NCBI GenBank assembly: GCA_024291935.2
Contig: CM044315.1
Span: 53,480,385-53,544,384, forward strand
DNA: 64,000 nt
Direction of reading: 5' to 3'
Source of the DNA: Okapia johnstoni
Lineage: Eukaryota; Chordata; Mammalia; Artiodactyla; Giraffidae
The notes under the pieces were generated by a model. That model was not told the origin of the DNA, made no database searches, and saw only the letters and a program-made list of their open reading frames with translations. Of this stretch, positions 24,300-34,826 are shown in pieces (the first letter of the stretch is position 1; each line of letters begins with the position of its first letter). The translations under genes were made by a program, and so were the position numbers.

Positions 24300-24352
24300 A
24301 AAAATTACAATCCACGGGATTGTAAGAGTCAGACATGGCTTAGTGACTAAAC
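24300..24352 (+). mobile_element. Bov-tA SINE 3' remnant
   Basis: acaatccacgggattgtaag followed by agtcagacatggcttagtga resembles the last 50 bases of a Bov-tA SINE. It starts just beyond copy 8, so the BovB may have landed near a pre-existing SINE fragment. Confidence 0.6.
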
Positions 24353-24683
24353 CACCACTACTATGCTTAAAAATATCTTCAATTTTTTCACATCCTAGGG
24401 AAGATTTTGGCAAGCCTTGATGATCCCTACCTTTTATTTATTTAATCTTTCTGTTGGTTTTTCATTCATTTCAAAACACTCTTGGTAAATAATCTATATC
24501 TTCTGCCAAATTTTTTTCACCACTAATTCCTTGTAGTCAGATTTCTACCTTGTGTTGAAATTGTTCTCTTAAGTATTGACGGTAACTTCAAAGTGGAAAC
24601 ATATGTTCTGTCCCTCTTCCCAACCATCATTTTCAAAACATTCAACACTGAGTGTCACTTTCTTTTGTTAAAAACTGTCTTTA

Positions 24684-24823
24684 TCATTAACTCTGACTCT
24701 TTTAATACCACACACTTTAGGACAAGATAGATTCAGTAACAGATTCTACCAAGTCCCATTAATTTCACAAAACAAAGATTTGCATTTTAATTCACAATCT
24801 ATTCTGGTTGGCAAGACTGTGCT
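24684..24823 (+). repeat. 140-bp local direct repeat, copy A
   Basis: From tcattaactctgactctttt to gcaagactgtgct. By eye it differs from copy B at about 8 positions plus one single-T indel, roughly 94 percent identity. It does not match a family I know. Confidence 0.93.
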
Positions 24824-25078
24824 TGATAGGCTAATGGAGACTTCATAACCATAGAGCTATACCACCAGGGACACAAGGTAGTCTCAGTTGTGGGTAAAAC
24901 ATTAGTCATAGAAATCTTTAGGATAAAAGGTAAGATAAATAAATCTAGAAAGCTCAAGAAATTCAATAAGGCTGAAGCATACAATGTTGGAAAGGTAGGA
25001 GAAAGACTAGAGGTAGACCAAGTGTGAAGGAAAGACCACATCTTAACAATTTATGTTTGCCTATACCAAACTATTCAG

Positions 25079-25219
25079 TCATTAACTCTGACTCTTTTTA
25101 ATACCACACACTTTAGGACAAGCTAGATTCAGTAACAGATACTACCAAGTCCCATTAATTTGACAAAACATAGGTTTGCATTTTCATTCACAATCTACTC
25201 TGGTTGGCAAGACTATGCT
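25079..25219 (+). repeat. 140-bp local direct repeat, copy B
   Basis: Second copy, offset 395-396 bases from copy A. Similarity starts and stops abruptly on both sides, with unique sequence between the copies. Confidence 0.93.
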
Positions 25220-25377
25220 AGCCAACAATTCAGTCTTTATACTCAAACGAAATAGGCTACATGAAGAATTTAAGGATGGAGATGACACAAAGTCAGACAT
25301 GGTTCTATCTGTAGTGCGAAGAATAGATTGGAGATGGGAAATATTGAACTTATTATTGGGGCATTATGATGAAAAGT

Positions 25378-25403
25378 TATATATATATATATATATATAT
25401 ATA
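25378..25403. repeat. (TA)n microsatellite
   Basis: Pure TA run of about 13 units. Confidence 0.95.
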
Positions 25404-26022
25404 AAGAGAATTTTTTCCCTTATTATTATTCATTTATAGTAAAAAAAAAAAAGTCTTAAAACTCCATTTAAACCATTCTTTGTGTGAATGGGAGTCTGTC
25501 TTCATTCTTTTTTAAGAACATAGTGACTGAGGCCAAGGACTACTTTCTCTGGTATATCCAGAATTTTTTGTTTCCACTTATTGAGTTACATGCTTACAGA
25601 GAGATATGCTTATTTACCAACAACAATTTGTTTTCATAATTAGAAAAGTTAATTTAATACTGTGTTAAGCAATTTAGATACAAGGGCAGAAAAAAGAAAA
25701 TATTTTCATTTTTATAAAACAAATGGAATGATTAAGAAATAGCAATTCAAGGTTCCTAAAGGATTTTATCAGATGGATTGCATAACTGAAAACTGCACAA
25801 GAGAGTGGTAGAAAGAGATGTGTTAATATCCTACTGTTGTTGTACCGTATTACCACAAAAATAGTAACTTTAAACAACACAAATGTATTATTTTACCATT
25901 TTAAAAGTCAGAAGCCCAAAATAAATCTCAGGGAGCTAAAATGAAGTTATCAGCAAGGTTGTGTTCCTTCAGGAGGCACAAGGGTAGGATCTAGTAGTAT
26001 TTGCCTTTTTCACCTTCTATAG

Positions 26023-26220
26023 CAGTGGTCCCCAATTCTTTTGACAGCACGGACTGATTTTGTAGAAGATAATGTTTCCAAGGACTAGGGGTGGGGTGGA
26101 GTGGGGTAGGGTGGTTTGGAGATGATTCAGTTGCATTACATTTATTGTACACTTTTATGTAATGCTGCTGCTAATCTGACAGGAGGTACCAGTCCACAGC
26201 TCAGAATTTGGGGACTCTGG
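26023..26220. mobile_element. non-autonomous hAT DNA transposon
   Basis: 198 bp with terminal inverted repeats: cagtggtccccaa at the left, ttggggactctgg at the right (reverse complement ccagagtccccaa). Flanked by a perfect 8-bp duplication, ttctatag, at 26015-26022 and 26221-26228. An 8-bp duplication is the hallmark of the hAT superfamily. There is no transposase. G-rich centre at 26085-26112. Confidence 0.88.
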
Positions 26221-26370
26221 TTCTATAGGTTACCCTTATACCTTGACTTGTGGTCCTCTTCCATCTTCAAAGCCAATAATCACATCATTCTGGCCTCTGC
26301 TTCCATGGTTACATCTCTTTCTCAGACTCTGACCTTCCTGCCCTCTTCTTATAAGGACCCTTTTAATTAC

Positions 26371-26588
26371 ATTGTTATTGTTGTCATGTCCAGCTCTTTG
26401 TGACCCCCTGGACTGCAGCATGTCAGGCTTCCCTGTCCTTCACTGTCTCCCAGAGTTTGCTCAAATTCATATGTTCATTGAGTCGGTGATGCTATCCAAC
26501 CATCTTGTTCTCTGTTGCCTTCTACTCCTCCTGCCCTCAGTCTTTCCCAGCATCAGAGTCTTTTCCAATGCATCGGCTCTTTGCTGAC
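26371..26588 (-). mobile_element. BovB LINE copy 9, 218-bp 3' end
   Basis: Short BovB 3' end with the gttattgttgt tail variant, ending in gcatcggctctttgctgac. Perfect 9-bp target duplication tttaattac at 26362-26370 and 26589-26597. It sits inside the old LTR, so it is younger. Confidence 0.93.
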
Positions 26589-26757
26589 TTTAATTACTTT
26601 AGGACCAATCATATAGTACAAGGTAATTTCTCAACACCAAGCTTCTTAACCGAAGAGTGCAAAGTCATCTTTGCCATGTGAGGTTACATATTCTCAGGTT
26701 CTCAGGTCTAGGATATGGGCTTGTTTGAGGGAGTCATTATTTATCCTGCCATGTGAA

Positions 26758-28956
26758 TAAAAAACAAAAATTATAATGATTCTGTACTCAAAACTGTTAT
26801 CTCTGGAAGCAACCAAATCCAGAAAATCCCAAGAAGCATATAGATGTGGTTTATAGAAAGGGTGGAACGAAGAAAGGAAGTGCCAGAGGAAAGAAGGGGC
26901 CCACATGCCAATTCTTGGAACATAGCCATGAGTCTCAAAGTCCTTAGTCCTCTCCGAAAACACACATATGTTCATAACTCAAAATCAAATGTATCACTTT
27001 TTCAAAAATATTCCTGGTATATCTTAAAAAAAATTGATTCGCAATTTAATCTTTAAAGCACCATTCCCTGTTGACTTGTAATCATCTGCTAGATCTAGAG
27101 AGAGTAAACTAACCTAAGCGTTCTCCTTAGAATTGCTCTGTTTCATAGTCACTCTTCTCTACACCCTGTCTCCCTCCCAGGACTGGGTAATACAACAGTT
27201 CTCAGGAGGGGGCAGGGAGACTGAAGGAAAGAAGAAAACTCTAATCCTGAAAAATAGGAAGAAACTAACCATTCTCTCCTGTTCCACTGCAGATATTCCA
27301 GCTTGAAGCAGGTCGGGGTCAAGGGAGGAGGTTACTTAACACTAAATCAAGTTGAGAGTCTTGATTAATATTTTGGACTTGACATTCTTAGCAAATTGAG
27401 ATGGTGACCCAATGACTGCCTGTTATCTATGAGTGAGCAGGAAAGTCATGAAGCATGCTAGATATCTCATCCATGAGCAGGGAAAGACTTTGCCATAAAT
27501 AAAGCATAAAGGAACTGTTGGGAAATAGAATATAAAACTGTATATCGATTCCCTAGTGATCTTTAAAATTATTTAATATGCCCTGTCAGCATACTATAAT
27601 AGGAAAGGAGGGTTGGACCCAAGGAGAAATGAAGCCTGTATATTTTTTAAATTTTCTTCATTCACTCTTTACTTAGACTCTGTGGGACACAGTACAAAAT
27701 GAGAAACATGCTCGTGAGTTTTAATATCTTACTAGCCAAGTGAATGTGATCAACAGAGCTGTTTTAGACAACATCATTTCACTCAGTAGCATATAAAAAA
27801 GACATGGTGTGATGTTGTACATTAAAAAAAAAAAGCACTTTTAATGGGGAAACAAACACATATATGCTAAAATAAAAACAGAGTTGGAGGTAGTGGTGAA
27901 CATTGCACAGTAAGAACAAGAAAGAGTTAAAGGGTGGTTGCTTACGTTATGCACCTTTTCCCCTATCTATTGACTTTGCTTTGATTGAAAACAGTTGCCA
28001 TTTAGCAAATGCAGAAATTGTTTCTTTTAAAATTATTTCATATAGTAAGTCTGCTGCTGACGTAGCTTGCCTCAAATATTTCTGGTATTTATTGAGATGG
28101 AAGTTCATTTTACTTTCTGTATTACTGCTTCAGCAATAACATGAGCAATAATTAGGTAAAGTTACTATGTGAGTAAACATAAATATATTCATTCCATTAA
28201 AATATAGATGTAAATATATATATATGTGTGTGTGCATATATATGTATATGTGAGTATGTAATATTTTATTTCTTTGTTACATAATGTGATGTGACACTGC
28301 AGTTTGCTTTGGTGAGGATTAAGCTCATGAAAGCCTCACTTTAAAAGCTTTTCAGTTACAGCCTCATTAGCAGAGTTATATTGCTAGCATGTTTACAGAC
28401 CCAAGCTCCTTTTAGTATCTTCCAAATGTGGAGTGTTTCATTGAACTTAAATGCTCTTTTCTCCCATTTTATGGGTGCAAGGTCACAGTTATAGCATAAG
28501 ATATTGCCTGAGTTTCTTTTAAAATAGCGAGGCTGTAATATTTATGTAAATTGGCACTTTTTTCAATTTAGCATTTTAATTTTGAAGGTCACACTCATAA
28601 AGACCATGGAGACTTCTTACTGTAAGGCTTCTGAATTTTTTAGAGCACAATTGAATCATCTGGATAGGCGGGAGATTGAAATACCAGCTATGTCATCTAA
28701 CTCATCATATTACTTACACACATTTTTTTCATCATACTAATAAAATTTTTATAAGTATGCTTCTTTCTTAAATTGGCTATTTGGTTCTTTGTAAAGAACA
28801 CTTCATTGAGAGTTGTTGAGAAACCGAAATGTGTCTTTAGTTTTCTATAGAGTAGCACATTTCTCCTGCCTGTGTCCTATAGTGATCAAATACTGCTTAT
28901 TAAAGACATTACGTCAGCACAGTAATTTAGGATTAGATAAGAGGTGAAGAAAATGT
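26758..28956. other. unique DNA
   Basis: No gene recognised. 27060-27400 is less AT-rich than its surroundings. 28280-28600 is repeat-free and of balanced composition, the kind of stretch where a conserved non-coding element may lie (see findings). Confidence 0.5.
28213..28260. repeat. TA/TG microsatellite
   Basis: Compound run of ta, tg and tatg units. Confidence 0.9.
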
Positions 28957-28960
28957 AGAA

Positions 28961-29374
28961 ATGGAAAGATATACCCATCTGAATGCAGAATTCCAAAGAA
29001 TATCAAGGGGAGATAAGAAAGCCTTCCTAAGGGAACAATGCAAAGGGATAGAGGAAAACAATAGAATGGGAAAGACTAGAGATCTCTTCAAGAAAATTAG
29101 AGATACCAAGGGAATATTTCACACAAATATAGACATAATAAGGGACAGAAAAGGTATGGACCTAACAGAAGCAGAAGATATTAAGAAGAGGTGGCAAGAA
29201 TACACAGAAGAACTGTACAAAAAAGATCCTAATTACTCAGATAACCACGATCTTGTGATCACTCACACAAAGCCAGATATCCTGGACTGTGAAGCCAAGT
29301 GGGCCTTAGGAAGCATCACTATGAACAAAACTAGCAGAGGTGATGAATTCCAGCTGAGTATTTTCAAATCCTAA
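28961..29374 (+). pseudogene. BovB linker and RT N-terminal fragment
   Basis: A 137-codon open frame: MERYTHLNAEFQRISRGDKK, a KKIRDTKGIFH block, LTEAEDIKKRWQEYTEELYK and EAKWALGSITMNKTSRGDEF, the region linking endonuclease and RT. It is unusually intact for this window. It ends by a frameshift at FQLSIFKS (other copies read FQILKDDAVK). It lacks endonuclease and catalytic RT, so no activity is expected. Confidence 0.88.
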
Positions 29375-29662
29375 AAGATGATGTTGTTAAAAGTGATGCA
29401 TTCAATATGCCAACAAATTTGGAAAACTAAACAGTGGCCACTGATGCAAAGAGCTGACTCATTGAAAAAGACCCTGCTGCACAGAAAGATTGAAGGCAGG
29501 AAGAGAAGGGAACAATAGAGGATGACATGGTTGGATGGCATCACCGATTCAATGGACAAGAGTTTGAGCAAACTCCAGGAGATAGCGAAGGACAGGGAAG
29601 CCTAGAGTACTGCAGTCCATGGGGTCACAAAGAGTCAGACACGACTGAGCAACTGAACAACA
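28964..29662 (+). mobile_element. BovB LINE copy 10 with internal deletion
   Basis: Sense-orientation BovB. 28964-29441 matches the linker and the start of the RT, then the sequence jumps at tggccac (29435-29441) straight into the 3' region (tgatgcaaagagctgactca). Measured against copy 6, about 1.1 kb including the catalytic RT core is absent. Both flanks of the missing part contain tggccac in other copies. Candidate 7-bp target duplication agaaatg at 28957-28963 and 29663-29669. Confidence 0.92.
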
Positions 29663-29670
29663 AGAAATGA

Positions 29671-29700
29671 AGGAATGGATGGACGGATGGATAGATGAAT
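29671..29700 (+). repeat. imperfect (GGAT)n run
   Basis: ggatggacggatggatagat directly after the BovB 3' end. Confidence 0.85.
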
Positions 29701-30500
29701 ACTGAAGATTTAATGTCTTTAAAATATCAATGTAGTGTTGTTTAAACCTCAATAAGTCAATTAATACAAAAACATTGAAAACCAACTATGAAAATTGTAA
29801 CCATTTCTAATTTGACTTTAGGCATGTATTTTAATGTGTCTATATTAGGAGTGCCTTCAGCCTCCTTACATAAAATTGTCACAGTCAGCACTTCCAGTTC
29901 TTTGCTGTGTTTGAGGAAATACGTATGCTGTCTCTAGAAGAATCGGAAACAAAGCTCTCAATGTGGTTCATCATTCTGGATTAAGCATCTCACTTTCTCT
30001 TTGAATTTTTAAACAAATTCCATATTTTTATTTTCTATTAATTCTTGAAAATGAAAAATTCCCAACAGTGTCTTGAAATCTTGGCAAATTCAGTTTCCTT
30101 AAGTTTATTTTATTTAGTTAAAATCTTCACCCTAGAGTAGGGACTTAGTAATTTAGATTTTTAAAGAGCTAAACTTAGTTTGATACAGTTATTACATTCA
30201 AAATTTATCACCCAGCAACTAGTTTAAAAGTGTTTGTTTTCTTCTTGTTAAGTTTTTTTTTAATAATTAATGTTGAGAAAACTTTTACAGGGCAATACAT
30301 CTTTTCCTAATGAAGTATTCAGTGTATATTTTATTATGCAATAAATTTTCATCTTCACAGATCTTGGATTTTTACTTTGATTATTGTTTTTGTTGGAACT
30401 CAAGTACCCAGATGCCTTCTACTGATCATTATTCTTTAGGATGTTTTATAAGAGAGGAGAGAGAAAGGCAGAGTCAACTGCATTTCTTGTCTTTGAGCAC
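29701..30500. other. unique AT-rich DNA
   Basis: Nothing recognised. Confidence 0.6.
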
Positions 30501-30828
30501 TGTGATGGAATGAGTTGTCCAATTAAGATACATGTTTCCAGATGGGACATCTCATTAAGAGCCAATTAGGATTGGATGAGACTATGAGACTTTGTGAGAT
30601 CTTATGAGAGAGGAACACTGGTCTGATGATGTTATCTTATAAAAGAGTAAGAGACAACTGAGCTCTCTTTGCAGGTATATAAAGGAAAGGACATGTGAAG
30701 ACACCACAAGAAAGTGGCCAGGATAAGATTTCTCATCAGAAACTGAATCTGGTGGCACCTTGATCATGGACACTAGAACTGTGAGAAAATAAAATTCTGT
30801 TATGGTAGCCCAAGCTGATGAATAAAAA
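30501..30828 (+). mobile_element. MaLR-type solo LTR (MLT1-like)
   Basis: Starts tgtgatggaatgagttgtcc, has gaagacaccacaagaaagtg and ggcaccttgatcatggacac, and then the polyadenylation block actgtgagaaaataaaattc. The last part (ttatggtagcccaagctgat) follows after a gap of about 30 bases relative to the usual LTR. Old endogenous retrovirus-like LTR without coding sequence. Confidence 0.78.
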
Positions 30829-32006
30829 CATGCAGTATGAATATAACTACAGAAACTTGCCCTTTAAGTCTTAGCTCATTTTGTCCTCAATAGATGAAGT
30901 TTCATATTATGAAAGACTCACCAAATGATTTATAAATAAATAATTTAGAACTGTTCATACAGGTAAATGATGGAAACCAGGCCATACCCCCCCCCAACTG
31001 GAGTGGGACATATCATTGAATTCCACTTAAAACTGATGTTGTTAAAATCTAAATATATACTAAAAAAATGCCAAAACTTTGAACCCTGCAATATACTGAA
31101 TGAACACATGGTTATGTGTATCTTGTGCTGCTCTTATTTTATGAGCAGATACCCAATGAGTTAACGGTTTGGGGTGATTGTGATAATGTACAATAAAAGG
31201 AATATGCAATAAATAATTTTGGTAATATGCAATAAGAGGAAGAAAGTACTGAAATCAGATAAAAATCAATTTTAAGTCCTATTATACAGAGTGATGTGAG
31301 TGCATTTTAAAGAGTTATTGTACTTCTTAGATGACTGAAATTTAAATACTATAATGCCAAAAATAAAACTATTTTATTTTATTCTGTGTTGGCAATGCCA
31401 AGAGCACTATTACTTTTTCATATTTCAGTGGTCATGTAGTATTAAATATAAGAACATTTGCCACTTAAGATCTTTGAAGATTGAAAGATATTGGAATTTT
31501 TATTTACTTAAAATTGTATCAATTAAAAATATTTCTGTTCTTATTAGACAAAAATAAATGTGCATGTATCATAGTTAAAGGTAACATCTAAATTTTATTT
31601 TTTCAGATGTAAAACAGCTTAGATGCAAATAATTACATTAGTAAGAAGTAAACTGGTGAGCAAATCAAAGTTATAAAGTGTATGAAAGGTCAAGTCATTG
31701 TGCATAGTATTAAACCTGTGAGGCAAAAAGTTTTCATGAAGTTTACTTACCAGACCCAGTGTGAATGATGTCATTTATTGTGTATTGCTAAAGATGAAAA
31801 TTCACAAGTGCAAATGAGTTTTATTTATTTTATGATGTTTTTGTATCATCCAGCTAAGAAATTAGCAGGACTAAAGCTCTACCTGTTTACAAATATGCTT
31901 ATTTATTTCCTTCAAACAATTACACTTTTTCCATTTTCCATTTAAGAAGAAAAAATCAGCCTCAAGCAGGTTTTCAATTCTTAATTAGTGAACGGGACAT
32001 ATTCTT
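30829..32006. other. unique AT-rich DNA
   Basis: Nothing recognised apart from a run of nine c at 30988-30996. Confidence 0.6.
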
Positions 32007-32018
32007 TTTAACATCTCA

Positions 32019-32158
32019 GACCATGGAATTCTCTAGGCCAGAATACTGGAGTAGGTAGCTATTCCCTTCTCCAGAGGATCTTCCCAACTGAGGGATTGAA
32101 CCCAGGTCTCCTGCATTGCAGGCAGACTCTTTACAGTCTGAGCCACCAGGGAAGCCCC
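32019..32158 (-). mobile_element. Bov-tA SINE lacking its 3' tail
   Basis: 140 bp: complete tRNA head on the right (gagccaccagggaagcccc, reversed), promoter region and body, but it stops at the ccatggaattctc block and lacks the BovB-like 3' part. Perfect 12-bp target duplication tttaacatctca at 32007-32018 and 32159-32170 shows that this is how it inserted, not later damage. Confidence 0.93.
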
Positions 32159-32188
32159 TTTAACATCTCACCCATGTTTAAGTCTGGA

Positions 32189-32310
32189 AGAGAAAATGAC
32201 AGCCCACTCAAGTATTCTTGTCTGAAAAATCCCATGGACAGAGGAGGGTGGCAGTTTACAGTCCATGGAATTGCAAAGAGTTTGACACAACAAAAGTGAC
32301 TGAGCATAGC
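32189..32310 (+). mobile_element. Bov-tA SINE, 5' truncated
   Basis: Begins in the body (agagaaaatgacagcccact) and continues through tcccatggacagaggagg, gtttacagtccatggaattg and agagtttgacacaacaaaag. The tRNA head is missing. It lies 18 bases from the oppositely oriented SINE. Confidence 0.9.
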
Positions 32311-32636
32311 AAAGTATACAATTAATTTGTACAAAGTCAAGAAAAATATATATTATTTGATATAAAATCATCTTCACTCACCAAGGAATTCTAAAATCCA
32401 TCAATGAGAATTGATAAGGAACAAAAGAAAATACTATTAAATTCATTCCTCAAAATAGTCCCAAATTCTTAAAAATTATCCTACGAAACTTTACTGAAAT
32501 GGCTTATAACAATTTGAAAGAATTGATAATAATTATAAGATTTAAAATTCCGTATCTTGCATTACTGCTAATTTCAAAATGAAACATTAGTAAATTTAAG
32601 GAAAGTTAGAAGTTTTTTGTTTTGCTTAGTTTATTT

Positions 32637-32663
32637 TTTATTTATTTATTTATTTATTTATTT
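32637..32663. repeat. (TTTA)n microsatellite
   Basis: About seven ttta units. Confidence 0.93.
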
Positions 32664-33218
32664 TGCTTAGTTTGTTTTTAAAATTTTTGTTTTGTTGGGT
32701 GCATTTAAAGAAAAAGGCCATTTACCCACAGAAGCTGAATTTTAACACAAATGTAAAGTTTGGTAAAACAAAAAAAAGAAAGAAAGGTAGCTGTTAGATT
32801 GGAAGGGAAAAAATAAATGAATTATCCTATGACTTGAAATAATTTTTTGTTATAATGAGCCACAATCTGAATAGAACTTATAATGTAACTCTGTTTATTT
32901 ACAACTTACCTGCTATTATTGGATATTATTTATTGTAGACTTCTCAAAAGCTCCTAGAAAAGCCTGCTGATAAAGTAAAGGAGAACATCACACCCCTAGA
33001 TTCTTAGTAGATGTCCCAATTAGGAAAATCAGAAAGGCTATTAGGAGGTTTTAGGCTTAGTGATTTTAATATAAGTCTTGAAGATTGAATGATTGTTTGG
33101 AGTTAGCTAGAACTGTGTAATGATAACTTTGGATTGGTAGGCACAAAATTGTAAGAGTGTTGAAGTAATCCTTGGTGAACAGTCTGTTTCATATCCAGTG
33201 AACAAATATTTCTACGCC

Positions 33219-33244
33219 AACACACACACACACATGCACACACA
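33219..33244. repeat. (CA)n microsatellite
   Basis: CA run with one tg interruption. Confidence 0.9.
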
Positions 33245-34311
33245 TGCATGTATATATCATGGTAAGTGGGCCTGACCCCTGTATTGTTTAACATTGAGCC
33301 AGGAGAGGATGGCTGATTCTTGTAGTGTTTCCTACAGGCACAGGAGTTGTGTTGATTAGTTCTTTGTTCCTCACTTTGATCATTCTTCACCCTAAACTAG
33401 AAAATAAATCATAATGGTCTGGGGACATGATTAATCCAGGTCTACACAGTTTGATTTGTCATGGTCATAGATTTTCTGAGGGTAGATGTTTTACATTCTT
33501 GTTCTTCTTGTTAAAAAATAACTTTACCATTTTGCATGATGGTGAGTGTGGAGTAGCATTTAAAACTTGGGAGGTCACATTTGACCCTTAACATAGACAA
33601 AAAATGAGAGAAGGGCTATAATTAGAGTTTTTAATCCTGGAGCCCAAATTTACTCCAAATGAAATGAAGAACAGATCCCATTTCTAACACAAAGAACACA
33701 TAGAAAGACTTATGGGAGTATTAAGCAAATTACTTACATTTGTGATTCCTTTGATCATTTTCAAGATCAATTTAATGATCTCAGAGATCTCTCTGAAAAC
33801 ATGGGGTGTTTACCCCCTAAAAATAAATCAACTCATTAAACCAATATTATATGCAAAGTAGCTCGTTTGATTTCATAAACCTTTCAGGCAAGGCATTCTT
33901 GGGTCTTTGTGAAATTGCCTAATTCTCCTGCTATTCTCTGAACAAAAAACATGTAAGATTCTTCCCACTTTCTGGGCCTTTCATTAAGCATGACGTGGGA
34001 AGGCTTGGTGGCTGAAGAAAACTTCAAAATTTCCATTCAGTGGTAACATTTTTGAACTCATACCAAGGTGCAGTTGATTTTCTGTTAGCAGTTAAAGATC
34101 TCTTTGTCTTAAAGAGGAAACTGATGGGTAAAACTGAATCCTGGAAGCCCCAGAGGTCTGTGTTATAGAAGAAGATAAAGAAGCAGGACAGAAAAAGCCT
34201 GGTGATTTCCCTTTGACAGTATACATTCTCAAGGAATCTGGACAGTCTGGTAATGATAGTTAACATCTGTACTTTGTGTGGGTGTCAAACATACAGCTGT
34301 TTCTTGTCTGT

Positions 34312-34482
34312 TACTCAGTCTTTACAATAACCCTATGAAATAGGTACTTCTATAACCACCAACTTACTGAGACAGAGTTAGTTTAAATAACTTCCAAATA
34401 TCTCTTAACTAGTAGATAGTGATGATGGTGGTGGTTTCAAACCCAACCTCAGGAAACTTTTAACCATTATAAAATATCACCT
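34312..34482 (-). mobile_element. MIR SINE
   Basis: Reversed MIR: ttacaataaccctatgaaat, aggtacttctataa, cttactgagacagagttag, and cttaactagtagatagtgat, then tttcaaacccaacctcag. Old and diverged. Confidence 0.72.
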
Positions 34483-34494
34483 CTCAGATAATAG

Positions 34495-34623
34495 ATATGT
34501 TAATTAACTCACTTGAGGAATTCCTTTCACAATGCATATATCAAACCATTATGTTGTACACTTTAAATATATTACAATTTTGTATGCCCTCTGTAAAGTT
34601 AGAATAAAATAAAATAACCTCCA
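34495..34623 (+). mobile_element. old L1 3' end
   Basis: gttaattaactcacttgagg, caaaccattatgttgtacac and tttaaatatattacaatttt match the sense 3' terminus of old mammalian L1s. Confidence 0.6.
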
Positions 34624-34647
34624 TAAAGTTAGAATAAAATAAAATAA
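34594..34647 (+). repeat. tandem duplication, period 30
   Basis: taaagttagaataaaataaa plus ataa occurs twice (34594-34617, 34624-34647). Confidence 0.95.
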
Positions 34648-34672
34648 TCACCTCTCAAAAGTTAGTAGGACT

Positions 34673-34813
34673 GTAAGGAATTTCTCTGGTGGTTCAATGG
34701 TTAAGACTCCATGACTCCACGCTTCCAAAACAGGGAGCACAGATTTGATCCATGGTTGGAGAACTAATATCCTATACACTACAAGGAGCAGTCAAAAAAA
34801 AACCAAAACAAAC
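34673..34813 (+). mobile_element. CHR-type tRNA-derived SINE
   Basis: Head aatttctctggtggttcaat, promoter-like gatttgatccatggttggag, and an A-rich tail (34795-34801). Perfect 13-bp target duplication agttagtaggact at 34660-34672 and 34814-34826. The A-rich tail, rather than a BovB-like tail, suggests L1-type mobilisation. Confidence 0.85.
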
Positions 34814-34826
34814 AGTTAGTAGGACT

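Larger units (their letters stand above)
24353..25827. other. unique DNA with a local duplication
   Basis: No gene. It contains the two copies of a 140-bp direct repeat listed separately and a TA run. Open frames at 24799-25041 (minus) and 25176-25439 (plus) do not resemble known proteins. Confidence 0.55.
25828..26757 (-). mobile_element. old LTR (ERVL/MaLR-like), interrupted by two insertions
   Basis: In reverse it reads like an old mammalian solo LTR. The left end (ttgttgtaccgtattaccac, then caacacaaatgtattatttt) is the R-U5 side of such LTRs. The right end has tttgccatgtgaggttacat and attctcaggttctcaggtct, the U3 side. ataaggacccttttaattac lies near the middle. It is split by a hAT element at 26023-26220 and a BovB fragment at 26371-26588. 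No coding sequence. Exact family uncertain. Confidence 0.6.
32311..34311. other. unique AT-rich DNA
   Basis: No gene. Includes simple repeats and a splice-like pair on the minus strand (32910-32966), which has in-frame stops and is therefore a weak candidate. Confidence 0.55.

Noticed and set aside
29671..29700. GGAT-rich run as a possible CRISPR-like or satellite array
   Set aside because: A short imperfect microsatellite; no spacer structure and a mammalian context.
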